DNA of 64,000 nucleotides, from the NCBI RefSeq assembly GCF_036010505.1, contig NZ_CP108569.1:6836001-6900000 (forward strand), in the 5' to 3' direction. This document shows, piece after piece, positions 34,359-43,806 of the stretch. The stretch comes from Streptomyces sp. NBC_01197. GTDB taxonomy: Bacteria > Actinomycetota > Actinomycetes > Streptomycetales > Streptomycetaceae. The stretch's first letter is position 1; each line of letters starts with the position of its first letter. The position numbers were made by a program, and so were the translations under genes. The notes below the pieces were generated by a model. The model saw only the letters and a list, made by a program, of their open reading frames with translations, was not told the DNA's origin and made no database searches.

Positions 34359-35555
34359 TCAGGCCGGCCCGTCCTGCCTGCGCGCCCGGCGCCGCGCGAC
34401 CAGCAGGGCGCCGGCCAGCGCGGCGGCGGCCACTCCGCCCGCGAAGAGGAACGCCGTCCAGCCGGAGACCGAGATGTGCGAACTCTGCGACGCCGCGACC
34501 GGGGGCGTGCGCTCGGCCGACGCCGGCGTGGCGGCGGGTGCAGAGGGGTGGGCCGGGCGGACGCCGGGCAGCACGCTCACCGGGGTCGCGGTGGGCGAGG
34601 TGGCGAACCCCCAGTCCAGCAGGGACCGCGTCTCGTTGTAGGCGTCGTTCGGCTGGCCCGACTGCGGGTTCATGACGGTCACCAGGAGCGTGCGCCCGTT
34701 CCGCTGGGCGGCCGTGACCAGGGTGTTGCCCGCTTGGGTCGTGTACCCGTTCTTCACCCCGAGCAGGCCGGGGTACTGCTCGACACCGTGCGACCCCACA
34801 AGCAGCCGGTTGGTGTTCTGGATGCCGAACGCGCCGGGGCCGCCCGAGGCCGGGAACCGGGCCGTCCTGGTCGAGGCGAACTGCCGGAACTCCGGATTCG
34901 CCATACCCGCACGGGCGATCACGGACAGGTCGTACGCGGAGGAGTGCTGCCCCGGGGTGTCGTATCCGTCGGCGGACTTCACGACGGTGTCCCGCAACCC
35001 GATCCGGCGGGCGGCGGCCTGCATGTCCTTGATGGTGGCCGGTAAACCGCCGTTCATCATCGCCAGGGTGTGCACCGCGTCGTTGCCCGACGCCAGGAAC
35101 ACACCGCGCCACAGATCGGCGACCGTGTACCGGGTGCCCTCTTTCACCCCGACCATGCTGCTCCCCGGCTGGAGCCCGGTGATGTCGGTCTCCGCCACCC
35201 GGTGCACCTCCTTCGGCGGGAACTTCGGCAGCACGGCCAGCGCGAAGAGCGTCTTGAGCGTACTGGCGGGCGGGAGCTGCCGGTGCGCGTTCCTGGCCGC
35301 CAGTACCTTGCCGGTCCGCAGATCGGTCACCATCCACGACAGGGCTGTCGCCGCGGGCGGTCTGGCGGCTCCGGGGGAGACCTGGACGCCGGTGCGGTAC
35401 AGCGCGGACTGCCCGCTGTCCGCGGCCGGTCGGGGCGTGGGCGGGCTGTCGGCCCGCGCGGCCGACGACAGAGAGGCGAGTACCAGTGCGGGCAGGGAAA
35501 CGGCCACGGCCGCACGGATCCTGACAGAACACCACATCGCTTGTGACATGATCAC
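34359..35555 (-). CDS. D-alanyl-D-alanine carboxypeptidase (S11), TTA-containing
   Basis: 398 residues. Signal peptide, then a DacA-type domain: SxxK at Ser98-Thr-Leu-Lys101, SGN at 156-158 and KNG (268-270) where most members have KTG. A Thr/Pro/Ala-rich stalk (~330-355) leads to a C-terminal membrane helix (~365-388) and basic tail, so it is anchored from outside. An in-frame TTA at 35043-35045 (Leu171) predicts bldA dependence. Starts at 35555, 35549 or 35537 are possible; a 15-base palindrome overlaps the first two. Confidence 0.88.
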   Translation of the reverse strand: MIMSQAMWCSVRIRAAVAVSLPALVLASLSSAARADSPPTPRPAADSGQSALYRTGVQVSPGAARPPAATALSWMVTDLRTGKVLAARNAHRQLPPASTLKTLFALAVLPKFPPKEVHRVAETDITGLQPGSSMVGVKEGTRYTVADLWRGVFLASGNDAVHTLAMMNGGLPATIKDMQAAARRIGLRDTVVKSADGYDTPGQHSSAYDLSVIARAGMANPEFRQFASTRTARFPASGGPGAFGIQNTNRLLVGSHGVEQYPGLLGVKNGYTTQAGNTLVTAAQRNGRTLLVTVMNPQSGQPNDAYNETRSLLDWGFATSPTATPVSVLPGVRPAHPSAPAATPASAERTPPVAASQSSHISVSGWTAFLFAGGVAAAALAGALLVARRRARRQDGPA

Positions 35556-35621
35556 ACCGTAGGAGAAGACCGGAATGTCCGCTCCGTGGCTTAGCCCGAC
35601 CGGACAGGCCCCGGGGCCCGG

Positions 35622-36494
35622 TCAGGCGCCGAGCCTGCGGAACAGTCCCTCCTGCACGACCGAGACCAGCAGATTCCCCGCGCGGTCGAAGATCCGGCCG
35701 CGGGCCAGTCCCCGGCCGCCCGTCGCGATGGGCGACTCCTGGTCGTAGAGGAACCACTCGTCCGTCCGGAACGGGCGGTGGAACCACATGGCGTGGTCCA
35801 GCGAAGCCATGTCGAATCCGCGCGGCCCCCACAGCGGCTCGACCGGGATACGGACCGCGTCCAGGAGCGTCATGTCGCTGGCGTAGGTGAGCGCGCACGT
35901 GTGGATCAGCTGGTCGTCGCCGAGCGGGCCGACCGCCCGCATCCACACCGCGCTGCGCGGATCGGCGCCCTTGATCTCGTCAGGGGTCCAGCGCAGCCGG
36001 TCCACGTAACGAATCTCGAAGGGCTGCCTGCGGGCCATCCGCTCCAGCGCCTCGGGCAGCTTGCCCAGATGCTCACGGAGCTCGTCGGAGATCGTCGGCA
36101 GCGACTCGGGGTCCGGGACGTCGCGGGCCGGTGGCGCCTGATGCTCGATGCTGCCCTCCTCCGGCCGGTGGAAGGACGCCGTCAGGTTGAAGATGGTGCG
36201 GCCCTGCTGGACCGCCGTCACCCGGCGGGTGGTGAAGGAGCGCCCGTCCCTGACACGTTCCACCTGGTAGACGATCGGCACCCCCGGCCTGCCGGGACGC
36301 AGGAAGTACGCGTGCAGCGAGTGGACCGGCCGCTCGCCGTCGGTGGTACGGCCCGCCGCCACCAGGGCCTGCCCCGCGACCTGCCCGCCGAAGACCCGCT
36401 GCAGGGACTCGTGCGGGCTGCGGCCGCGGAAGATGTCGACCTCGATCTGCTCCAGGTCGAGCAGATCGATGAGCTTCTCGGTGGGGTTCGTCAT
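35622..36494 (-). CDS. tesB: Acyl-CoA thioesterase II
   Basis: 290-residue double-hotdog thioesterase hydrolysing acyl-CoA. Both hotdog halves are present; the conserved FGGQVAGQAL and HSLHAYFLRPG of the N-half and SLDHAMWFHRPF of the C-half match TesB. Its ATG overlaps the stop of a repeat-encoded micro-ORF (ATGA at 36491-36494), which in turn overlaps the helicase stop. The three reading frames are therefore linked on one message. Confidence 0.93.
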   Translation of the reverse strand: MTNPTEKLIDLLDLEQIEVDIFRGRSPHESLQRVFGGQVAGQALVAAGRTTDGERPVHSLHAYFLRPGRPGVPIVYQVERVRDGRSFTTRRVTAVQQGRTIFNLTASFHRPEEGSIEHQAPPARDVPDPESLPTISDELREHLGKLPEALERMARRQPFEIRYVDRLRWTPDEIKGADPRSAVWMRAVGPLGDDQLIHTCALTYASDMTLLDAVRIPVEPLWGPRGFDMASLDHAMWFHRPFRTDEWFLYDQESPIATGGRGLARGRIFDRAGNLLVSVVQEGLFRRLGA

Positions 36495-36586
36495 ACGGTG
36501 CCCTCCCAGGTCACGGCGGATTCCCAGGTCACAGGGGCTTCCCGGGTCACAGTGTCTTGCCGGGGCACGGTGGCCGCCCGGCTCAC
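36491..36586 (-). CDS. Candidate 31-residue repeat micro-ORF between helicase and tesB
   Basis: Starts at a GTG overlapping the helicase TGA (GTGA at 36583-36586) and ends in a TGA overlapping the tesB ATG (ATGA at 36491-36494). It is made of five imperfect 18-base units, each beginning GTG, giving six-residue steps such as VTWEGT, VTWESA and VTREAP. It may be a translated coupling device or only a repeat that happens to be open. No family. Confidence 0.35.
   Translation of the reverse strand: MSRAATVPRQDTVTREAPVTWESAVTWEGTV
36504..36586. repeat. Five imperfect 18-bp tandem units
   Basis: TCCCAGGTCAC-like cores at 36504, 36522 and 36540, with degenerate copies at 36558 and 36576; spacing is exactly 18 each time. 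The array fills the whole gap between the helicase and tesB. Confidence 0.8.
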
Positions 36587-39105
36587 AGCTGGCCGACGGC
36601 GGTGACGCGGACGACCGCGCGGCCCTCCTCGTCGGAGGCCGCGAGATCCACCTCCGCGCTGATGCCCCAGTCGTGGTCGCCGTTCGGGTCGGCGAAGATC
36701 TGCCGCACGCGCCACAGCCCGTGCGAGGTGTCCTCCTCGTCCGCCTCGATGATCAGCAGCTTCGGGCCGCGGGCGTCCGGTCCTGTGCCCAGGTCGTCGT
36801 ACTCGTCCCAGTAGGCGTCCATCGCCTCGCCCCAGGCGTCCTCGTCCCACCCCGCGTCACCGTCCAGCTCGCCGAGCGCGGCCACGTTGTCCAGCGCCGC
36901 CAGCTCGACCCGGCGGAACATGGCGTTGCGCACGAGCACCCGGAAGGCCCGGGCGTTGGCGGTGACCGGCTTGACCTGGTCGGCACGCTCGGCGGCCTGC
37001 TCCGCGGTCTCCACCTCCGGGTTGGCCAGCTGCTCCCACTCGTCGAGCAGGCTGGAGTCCACCTGGCGGACCAGCTCGCCCAGCCAGGCGATGAGGTCCT
37101 GGAGGTCCTCGGACTTCAGGTCGTCCGGGATGGTGTGGTCGAGCGCCTTGTACGCGCCCGCGAGGTACCGCAGCACGATGCCCTCGGTACGGGCGAGCTC
37201 ATAGTGCGAGGTGAACTCGGTGAAGGTCATGGCCCGTTCGTACATGTCACGGATGACCGACTTCGGCGACACCGGGTGGTCGCCGACCCACGGGTGGCTC
37301 GTGCGGTAGACGTTGTACGCGTGCACCAGCAGCTCTTCGAGCGGCTTGGGGTACGTGACCTCCTGGAGCCGCTCCATGCGCTCCTCGTACTCCATCCCGT
37401 CGGCCTTCATCTGGCCGATCGCCTCGCCGCGCGCCTTGTTCTGCTGGGCGGCGAGGATCTGCCGCGGGTCGTCCAGCGTCGACTCGACCACCGAGACCAT
37501 GTCCAGTGCGTACGACGGGGACTCGGCGTCCAGCAGGTCGAACGCGGCCAGCGCGAACGTGGACAGCGGCTGGTTGAGCGCGAAGTCCTGCTGGAGGTCG
37601 ACGGTGAGCCGGATGATGCGGCCCTCGGCGTCCGGCGTGTCCAGCTGCTCCACCACACCGCCGTCGAGCAGCGAGCGGTAGATCGCGATGGCGCGGCGGA
37701 TGTGCCGCAGCTGCGCCTTGCGCGGCTCGTGGTTATCCTCCAGGAGATGGCGCATCGCCTTGAACGCGTTGCCCGGCCGGGCGATCACCGACAGCAGCAT
37801 GGTGTGGGTGACCCGGAACCGCGAGGTCAGGGGCTCGGGATCGGCGGCGATCAGCTTCTCGAAGGTGGTGTCGCTCCAGGCGATGAAGCCTTCCGGCGCC
37901 TTCTTGCGGACCACCTTGCGGCGCTTCTTCGGGTCGTCGCCCGCCTTGGCGAGCGCCTTCTCGTTCTCGACGACGTGCTCGGGTGCCTGCGCGACGACGA
38001 AGCCCGCCGTGTCGAACCCGGCCCGGCCCGCGCGGCCCGCGATCTGGTGGAACTCACGGGCTCGGAGCGTGCGGACACGTGTCCCGTCGTACTTCGTCAG
38101 CGCCGTGAACAGCACGGTGCGGATCGGGACGTTGACCCCCACGCCAAGGGTGTCCGTGCCGCAGATGACCTTCAACAGGCCCGCCTGCGCCAGCTTCTCG
38201 ACCAGTCGGCGGTACTTGGGGAGCATGCCGGCGTGGTGGACGCCGATGCCGTGGCGCACGTAACGCGAGAGGTTCTGGCCGAACTTGGTGGTGAAGCGGA
38301 AGTTGCCGATGAGATCGGCGATCCGGTCCTTCTCCTCCCGGCTGCACATGTTGATGCTCATCAGCGACTGGGCGCGCTCGACCGCCGCGGCCTGGGTGAA
38401 GTGCACGATGTACACGGGCGACTGCTTGGTTTCGAGCAGTTCTGTCAGCGTCTCGGTGATCGGCGTCCGGCGGTACTCGTACGAGAGCGGGACCGGGCGG
38501 GTCGCGGAGCGGACCACGGAGGTCGGGAGGCCGGTGCGCCGCGTCAGGTCCTCCTCGAACCGGGAGACGTCACCGAGGGTCGCGGACATCAGGATGAACT
38601 GCGCCTGCGGCAGTTCCAGGATCGGGATCTGCCAGGCCCAGCCCCGGTCGGGCTCCGCGTAGAAGTGGAACTCGTCCATCACGACCTGGCCGATGTCGGC
38701 GTACTTGCCGTCGCGCAGCGCGATCGAGGCCAGCACCTCCGCCGTACAGCAGATGACCGGGGCGTCCGCGTTCACCGACGCGTCGCCGGTGAGCATCCCG
38801 ACGTTCTCGGTGCCGAAGAGCTTGCACAGGTCGAAGAACTTCTCCGAGACCAGGGCCTTGATCGGCGCGGTGTAGAAGGTGACCTTGTCGTGGGCCAGCG
38901 CCGTGAAGTGCGCAGCGGCCGCCACCAGACTCTTTCCCGAGCCGGTGGGGGTGGAGAGGATCACGTTGGCCCCGGACACCACCTCGATCAGCGCCTCCTC
39001 CTGAGCCGGATAGAGCGTGATGCCCTGACCCTCCGCCCACGACGAGAAAGCCTCGAAGAGAGCATCGGGATCGGCGGTCGTGGGGAGCTGATCGATAAGG
39101 GTCAC
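36583..39105 (-). CDS. Ski2-like DEAD/DEAH-box RNA helicase with DUF3516
   Basis: 840 residues. ATP-driven superfamily 2 helicase of the actinobacterial Ski2/HelY type. Motif I TPTGSGKS (52-59), motif II DEFH (144-147), motif III SAT (174-176) and motif VI HQIAGRAGRAG are intact. The C-terminal half is DUF3516, ending near residue 835. Likely role in RNA turnover or processing. The end overlaps the repeat micro-ORF leading to tesB. No regulator is visible; the upstream gene is divergent. Confidence 0.92.
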   Translation of the reverse strand: MTLIDQLPTTADPDALFEAFSSWAEGQGITLYPAQEEALIEVVSGANVILSTPTGSGKSLVAAAAHFTALAHDKVTFYTAPIKALVSEKFFDLCKLFGTENVGMLTGDASVNADAPVICCTAEVLASIALRDGKYADIGQVVMDEFHFYAEPDRGWAWQIPILELPQAQFILMSATLGDVSRFEEDLTRRTGLPTSVVRSATRPVPLSYEYRRTPITETLTELLETKQSPVYIVHFTQAAAVERAQSLMSINMCSREEKDRIADLIGNFRFTTKFGQNLSRYVRHGIGVHHAGMLPKYRRLVEKLAQAGLLKVICGTDTLGVGVNVPIRTVLFTALTKYDGTRVRTLRAREFHQIAGRAGRAGFDTAGFVVAQAPEHVVENEKALAKAGDDPKKRRKVVRKKAPEGFIAWSDTTFEKLIAADPEPLTSRFRVTHTMLLSVIARPGNAFKAMRHLLEDNHEPRKAQLRHIRRAIAIYRSLLDGGVVEQLDTPDAEGRIIRLTVDLQQDFALNQPLSTFALAAFDLLDAESPSYALDMVSVVESTLDDPRQILAAQQNKARGEAIGQMKADGMEYEERMERLQEVTYPKPLEELLVHAYNVYRTSHPWVGDHPVSPKSVIRDMYERAMTFTEFTSHYELARTEGIVLRYLAGAYKALDHTIPDDLKSEDLQDLIAWLGELVRQVDSSLLDEWEQLANPEVETAEQAAERADQVKPVTANARAFRVLVRNAMFRRVELAALDNVAALGELDGDAGWDEDAWGEAMDAYWDEYDDLGTGPDARGPKLLIIEADEEDTSHGLWRVRQIFADPNGDHDWGISAEVDLAASDEEGRAVVRVTAVGQL

Positions 39106-39237
39106 GCCTCCATCTTGCCTGCCTTACCCCGCCAAGGGGGAACCGGCTGCCCGCGTGAAGATCACGAGCGATACGCTTCCCTCTCGAACAGCCCTCAACT
39201 GGGCTTCAGCGCAACGGAAAACGGGGCGGAACGAACC

Positions 39238-40059
39238 ATGATGGGACCGGCGCACTCGCTGTCAGGAGCAGCAGCCTGGCTGGGGGTGGGGGCGGCGGCG
39301 ACGGCGTACGGGCATCCGATGCCGTGGCCGGTCCTCGTCGTCGGAGCGCTGATCAGCGCCGGGGCGGCGCTGGCGCCGGACCTTGATCACAAGGCCGCGA
39401 CGATATCCAACGCGTTCGGCCCGCTGTCGCACGGGCTGTGCGTCCTCGTGGACGCGCTGGCGACCCTCGTGTACAAGGCGACGAGGGGCAAGGGGGACCC
39501 CCGCAAGGGCGGCGGTCACCGGACCCTCACACACACCGGGGTGTGGGCGGTCCTGCTGGGCATCGGAGCCTCCGCCCTGGCGATCTACGGCGGTCGCTGG
39601 GCCGTGCTCGGCATTCTCTTCGTCCATGTGGTACTCGCCATCGAGGGACTGCTCTGGCGGGCCTCACGTCCGTCCAGCAGCACCGTACTGGTGTGGCTGC
39701 TCGGCGCTGCCGGTGCGTGGATCCTGGCCGAGATACTGAACGAGCCGGGCAACGGTTCCGACTGGTTCTTCACCGACCCCGGCCAGCACTTCCTGTGGCT
39801 GGGGGAGCCCCAGCAGTACATGTGGCTGGGCCTGCCGATCGTGCTGGGCGCCATCATCCACGACCTCGGCGACGCCATCACGGTCTCGGGCTGCCCGATC
39901 TTCTGGCCGATACCGCTCGGCCGCAAGCACTGGCGCCATGTGGGCCCGCCCAAGTTCATGAGGTTCCGCGCGGGCAGCTGGGTGGAACTCAAGGTGCTGA
40001 TGCCGATGTTCATGGTGGTGGGCGGAGTCAGCTGCGCGTTCGCGCTCGGCGTCGTCTGA
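39238..40059 (+). CDS. DUF457 (YdjM-like) metal-dependent membrane hydrolase
   Basis: 273 residues, four to five spans. The family's metal-binding residues appear as His6 (GPAHSLSG), Asp48-x-Asp50-His51 (APDLDHK) and His95 in GHRTLTHT, on the membrane surface. Members are predicted lipid or phosphoester hydrolases; E. coli YdjM is LexA-controlled, but no LexA box is seen here. ATG 39238 and the adjacent 39241 are both possible. It is divergent from the helicase gene and ends at a strong terminator. Confidence 0.87.
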   Translation: MMGPAHSLSGAAAWLGVGAAATAYGHPMPWPVLVVGALISAGAALAPDLDHKAATISNAFGPLSHGLCVLVDALATLVYKATRGKGDPRKGGGHRTLTHTGVWAVLLGIGASALAIYGGRWAVLGILFVHVVLAIEGLLWRASRPSSSTVLVWLLGAAGAWILAEILNEPGNGSDWFFTDPGQHFLWLGEPQQYMWLGLPIVLGAIIHDLGDAITVSGCPIFWPIPLGRKHWRHVGPPKFMRFRAGSWVELKVLMPMFMVVGGVSCAFALGVV

Positions 40060-40121
40060 GCGGGCCGCGAGCCCGGTCCGCGGGCTGTGCCCTGAGCGCC
40101 GTGAGGTGCGGGCCGTGAACC

Positions 40122-40151
40122 GGGGCCGGGGGCTTCTCCGCCCCCGGCCCC
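40122..40151. terminator. Bidirectional terminator between DUF457 gene and ABC exporter
   Basis: Perfect 12-base GC stem, GGGGCCGGGGGC with GCCCCCGGCCCC, around a 6-base loop between convergent genes. Confidence 0.85.
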
Positions 40152-40156
40152 CGCGC

Positions 40157-41938
40157 TCACCCGTGCCAGGACCGCCACAGCGCCGCATACGCGCCGTCCG
40201 CCGCGACCAGCTCGTCATGGCTGCCCAGCTCGCTGATACGGCCCTCCTCGACCACCGCGATCACGTCCGCGTCGTGCGCGGTGTGCAGCCGGTGCGCGAT
40301 CGCCACCACGGTGCGCCCGTCGAGCACCCGGGCGAGCGAACGCTCCAGATGGCGGGCAGCCCGTGGGTCCAGCAGCGACGTCGCCTCGTCCAGCACCAAG
40401 GTGTGCGGATCGGCGAGCACCAGCCGGGCCAGCGCGATCTGCTGGGCCTGCGCCGGGGTGAGGGCCAGACCCCCCGAGCCGACCTCGGTGTCCAGTTCCC
40501 CGTCCAGCGCGGCGGCCCAGCCGTCCGCGTCGACCGCGCCGAGCGCATTCCACAGCTCCGCGTCGTCCGCACCCGCCCTGGCCAGCAGCAGATTGTCGCG
40601 CAGGGAACCCACGAAGACGTGGTGCTCCTGATTGACCAGTGCCACATGTTCCCGTACGCGCTCCGCGGGCATCCTGGACAACTCGGCGCCGCCCAGTGTG
40701 ACCTCGCCGGTGCGCGGCGCGTAGATCCCGGCCAGCAGCCGCCCCAGTGTGGACTTGCCGGCGCCGGACGGCCCGACCAGTGCCATCCGGGTGCCGGGAG
40801 CCACATCAAGGGTCACCCGGTGCAGTACGTCGACACCCTCCCGGTACCCGAAGTGCACCGTGTCGGCGCGCACCGCACGCCCGTCCGGACCGATCGCCCC
40901 GTCACCCGCGTCCGGCTCGATCTCTCGCACACCCACGAGCCGGGCCAACGACACCTGGGCGACCTGGAGTTCGTCGTACCAGCGCAGGATGAGCCCGACC
41001 GGGTCGACCATCATCTGGGCGAGGAGCGCCCCCGTGGTGAGCTGGCCGACGCTGATCCAGCCCTGGAGCACGAAGACGCCGCCGAGCATCAGCACCGCGC
41101 CGAGGATGGTCACGTAGGTGACGTTGATGACCGGGAAGAGAACCGACCGGAGCCAGAGCGTGTACCGCTCCCAGGCGGTCCACTCCCTGACCCGCTGCTC
41201 GGAGAGCGCCACCCGGCGCCCGCCGAGGCGGTGCGCCTCGATGGTCCTGCCCGCGTCCACGGTCTCGGCGAGCATCGCGGCGACCGCCGCGTACCCGGCG
41301 GCCTCCGAATGGTAGGCGGACGGCGCCCGCTTGAAGTACCAGCGGCACCCCGCAAGCAGCACCGGCAGCGCGACCAGCACGGAGAGCGCGAGGGGCGGCG
41401 CGGTCACGGCCAGCGCGCCGATCAGCAGCCCCGCCCACACCACGCCGATCGCCAGCTGGGGCACCGCCTCGCGCATCGCGTTCGCGAGCCGGTCGATGTC
41501 GGTGGTGATACGCGAGAGCAGGTCACCGGTACCGGCCCGTTCCAGGACGCCAGGCGGCAGCGCGACCGACCGTACGAGATAGTCCTCGCGCAGGTCGGCC
41601 AGCATCTCCTCGCCGAGCATCGCGCCGCGCAGCCCCACCAACCGTACGAAAAGGGTCTGGACGGCCAGGGCGACCGCGAACACCAATGCGACGCGGCCGA
41701 GATGGAGGTCGTGCCTGCCGTTCGACAGGTCCTCCACGAGACCGCCCAGGAGGTACGGGCCGACCAGCGAGGCGATCACGGCGATGGCATTGGCCCCGAT
41801 GAGCACGGCGAACGCCCGCCGGTGGCGCCCCAGCAGCTCGCGTACGTACGTCCGTACCGTCGTGGGCGTGCCGACCGGCAGTGTGGTCGCCGTCTCCGGT
41901 GCCGCCGGGTCGTAGGCCGGGGGCGCGACGCCGATCAT
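40157..41938 (-). CDS. ABC exporter half-transporter, subunit B (intact Walker A, degenerate signature)
   Basis: 593 residues: six-span type I exporter domain (1-340) and a nucleotide-binding domain. Walker A GPSGAGKST with Lys395 and Walker B TLVLDEATS are intact, as is the His switch (AIAHRLH). The signature is changed from LSGGQ to LTPAQ, so this subunit cannot complete an ATP site on its partner. It overlaps the upstream half-transporter by 4 bases, and together they form a heterodimer whose active site uses this Walker A and the partner's signature. Substrate unknown. Confidence 0.92.
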   Translation of the reverse strand: MIGVAPPAYDPAAPETATTLPVGTPTTVRTYVRELLGRHRRAFAVLIGANAIAVIASLVGPYLLGGLVEDLSNGRHDLHLGRVALVFAVALAVQTLFVRLVGLRGAMLGEEMLADLREDYLVRSVALPPGVLERAGTGDLLSRITTDIDRLANAMREAVPQLAIGVVWAGLLIGALAVTAPPLALSVLVALPVLLAGCRWYFKRAPSAYHSEAAGYAAVAAMLAETVDAGRTIEAHRLGGRRVALSEQRVREWTAWERYTLWLRSVLFPVINVTYVTILGAVLMLGGVFVLQGWISVGQLTTGALLAQMMVDPVGLILRWYDELQVAQVSLARLVGVREIEPDAGDGAIGPDGRAVRADTVHFGYREGVDVLHRVTLDVAPGTRMALVGPSGAGKSTLGRLLAGIYAPRTGEVTLGGAELSRMPAERVREHVALVNQEHHVFVGSLRDNLLLARAGADDAELWNALGAVDADGWAAALDGELDTEVGSGGLALTPAQAQQIALARLVLADPHTLVLDEATSLLDPRAARHLERSLARVLDGRTVVAIAHRLHTAHDADVIAVVEEGRISELGSHDELVAADGAYAALWRSWHG

Positions 41939-43806
41939 GCCGACTCCTCGATGTCTGCGAAAGCTTGCGGGGCGGTGGGGGCTGTTGGGGTGGGGGAGGC
42001 GGCACCTGGTGACTTGTCCGCGCCGTCATCCGCTCCTTCGTCGGGATTGCGGGTGACGACCGCGCGGTACCGGGCGTCGCCGTGGAGCAGCTCACGGTGC
42101 GGGCCGGTCCCGGCGACAGCACCCTCGTGCACGAAGACCACCCGGTCGGCGTGGTCGAGCAGCAGCGGCGACGAGGCGAAGACCACGGTCGTACGGCCTG
42201 CGCGCAGCTCCTTCACACCCCGGGCGACCCGCGCCTCGGTGTGCGAGTCGACGGCCGACGTCGGCTCGTCGAGCACCAGCACCTCCGGGTCGGTCACCAG
42301 CGAACGCGCCAGGGCCAGCCGCTGCCGCTGTCCTCCGGAGAGCGACCGCCCGCGTTCGGTGATCCTGGTCCGCAGGGGATCGCCGCCCGGTTCGACGGCG
42401 GCCTGGGCCAGCGCCTGAAGGACGTCCGCACACTGCGCGGCGGCCAGCGCCTCCGCGGCAGGCACCTGGCCGGACGACGGCACGTCGAGCAGCTCGTTCA
42501 GGGTGCCGGACAGCAGCACCGGGTCCTTGTCCTGGACCAGGACGGCCGTACGGGCCGTGTCCAGGGGCAGATCGTCCAGCGCGACCCCGCCGAGCAGGAC
42601 CGACGGCAGGTTCACCGCGTCATCCGCGGTGGCATGACCGCCGAGCCGTTCGGCCAGCGCGCCGGCGGCGTCCGGATCACCGCAGACCACAGCGGTGAAC
42701 TCGCCGGCCGACGCGAGCAGTCCGGTCACCGGGTCGTAGAGATCACCGTCCGGAGCTTCCGTGCTCACCGCTGTGCGGGTGGTCCCACGACCGGCCGTCT
42801 CCTGGTACGCGGTCCGTTCGAGCGCCAGCACCCGCGCCGCGCGTTTCGCCGACGGCCGGGAGAACGAGTACGCCATGGCGATCTCCTGGAAGTGCCGCAG
42901 CGGGAAGAGCAGCAGCGTCACCGCGCTGTACACGGTGACCAGCTGGCCGACCTCGATCCGTCCTTCGGCGGCCAGCCGCGCGCCGTAGCAGACCACACCG
43001 ATCAGCAGCAGCCCCGGCAGCAGCACCTGGATCCCCGAGATCAGCGCCCACATACGGGCGCTGCGCACGGCGGCCCTGCGCACTTCCTGGGACGCCCTGC
43101 GGTACCGGCCGAGGAACAGTTCCTCGCCGCCGATGCCACGCAGCACCCGCAGCCCCGCCACGGTGTCGGCCGCCAGCTCGGTGGCCCGGCCCGCCTTCTC
43201 CCGCTGGACATCGGCCCGCGCGGTGGCGGTGGACAGCAACGGCAGGACGGCCAGCGCCAGTACGGGCATGGCGAGCGCCACCACGATACCCAGCGAGGGC
43301 AGATACAGCACCAGGCCGGCACAGACGATGACCAGTACGGTCGCGGCGGCGAGAAAGCGTGAGAGCGCCTCGACGAACCAGCCGATCTTCTCCACGTCCC
43401 CGGTGGACACCGCGACGACCTCACCCGCCGCGACCCGCCGGGTCAGTGCCGAACCCAGCTCGGCGGTCTTGCGGGCGAGCAGTTGCTGGACGCGGGCCGC
43501 GGCGGTGATCCAGTTGGTGACCGCGGTCCGGTGCAGCATGGTGTCGCCCACCGCGATCACCGCACCGAGCAGCGCGATCAGCCCGCCGGAGAGCGCGAGC
43601 CGGCCGCCTGAGCGGTCCACCACCGCCTGCACGGCGAAGCCGACCGCCAGCGGCAGCCCGGCGATCCCGCACTGGTGCAGCAGTCCCCAGGCGAGCGAGC
43701 GGCACTGACCGCCGAGCTGGTTGCGGCCGAGCCAGTAGAGGAAACGGGGACCTGACCGTACGTCGGGATCGCCTGGATCTGGATAGGGAAGATCGCGAAT
43801 CTGCAT
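41935..43806 (-). CDS. ABC exporter half-transporter, subunit A (degenerate Walker A, intact signature)
   Basis: 623 residues: type I exporter domain then a nucleotide-binding domain. The Walker A position reads CGDPDAAGALAE, lacking the GKS/T loop, and the His switch is FASS instead of AHR. The signature RSLSGGQRQR and Walker B VLVLDEPTSAVD are intact. This is the complement of the partner subunit (40157-41938), so one consensus and one degenerate site are expected, as in heterodimeric exporters such as TM287/288. The C-terminal ~25 residues are Pro/Thr/Ala rich. Confidence 0.92.
   Translation of the reverse strand: MQIRDLPYPDPGDPDVRSGPRFLYWLGRNQLGGQCRSLAWGLLHQCGIAGLPLAVGFAVQAVVDRSGGRLALSGGLIALLGAVIAVGDTMLHRTAVTNWITAAARVQQLLARKTAELGSALTRRVAAGEVVAVSTGDVEKIGWFVEALSRFLAAATVLVIVCAGLVLYLPSLGIVVALAMPVLALAVLPLLSTATARADVQREKAGRATELAADTVAGLRVLRGIGGEELFLGRYRRASQEVRRAAVRSARMWALISGIQVLLPGLLLIGVVCYGARLAAEGRIEVGQLVTVYSAVTLLLFPLRHFQEIAMAYSFSRPSAKRAARVLALERTAYQETAGRGTTRTAVSTEAPDGDLYDPVTGLLASAGEFTAVVCGDPDAAGALAERLGGHATADDAVNLPSVLLGGVALDDLPLDTARTAVLVQDKDPVLLSGTLNELLDVPSSGQVPAAEALAAAQCADVLQALAQAAVEPGGDPLRTRITERGRSLSGGQRQRLALARSLVTDPEVLVLDEPTSAVDSHTEARVARGVKELRAGRTTVVFASSPLLLDHADRVVFVHEGAVAGTGPHRELLHGDARYRAVVTRNPDEGADDGADKSPGAASPTPTAPTAPQAFADIEESA

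Noticed and set aside
35542..35556. TGTGA-N5-TCACA palindrome as a Crp site
   Set aside because: Spacing is 5, not 6, and it overlaps the start codon, so a Crp site is not claimed.
36343..39237. Very long open frame on the plus strand opposite the helicase
   Set aside because: It is antisense to the complete helicase gene and follows its codon pattern; high GC leaves long open frames. Only its final part, 39238-40059, is a real gene.
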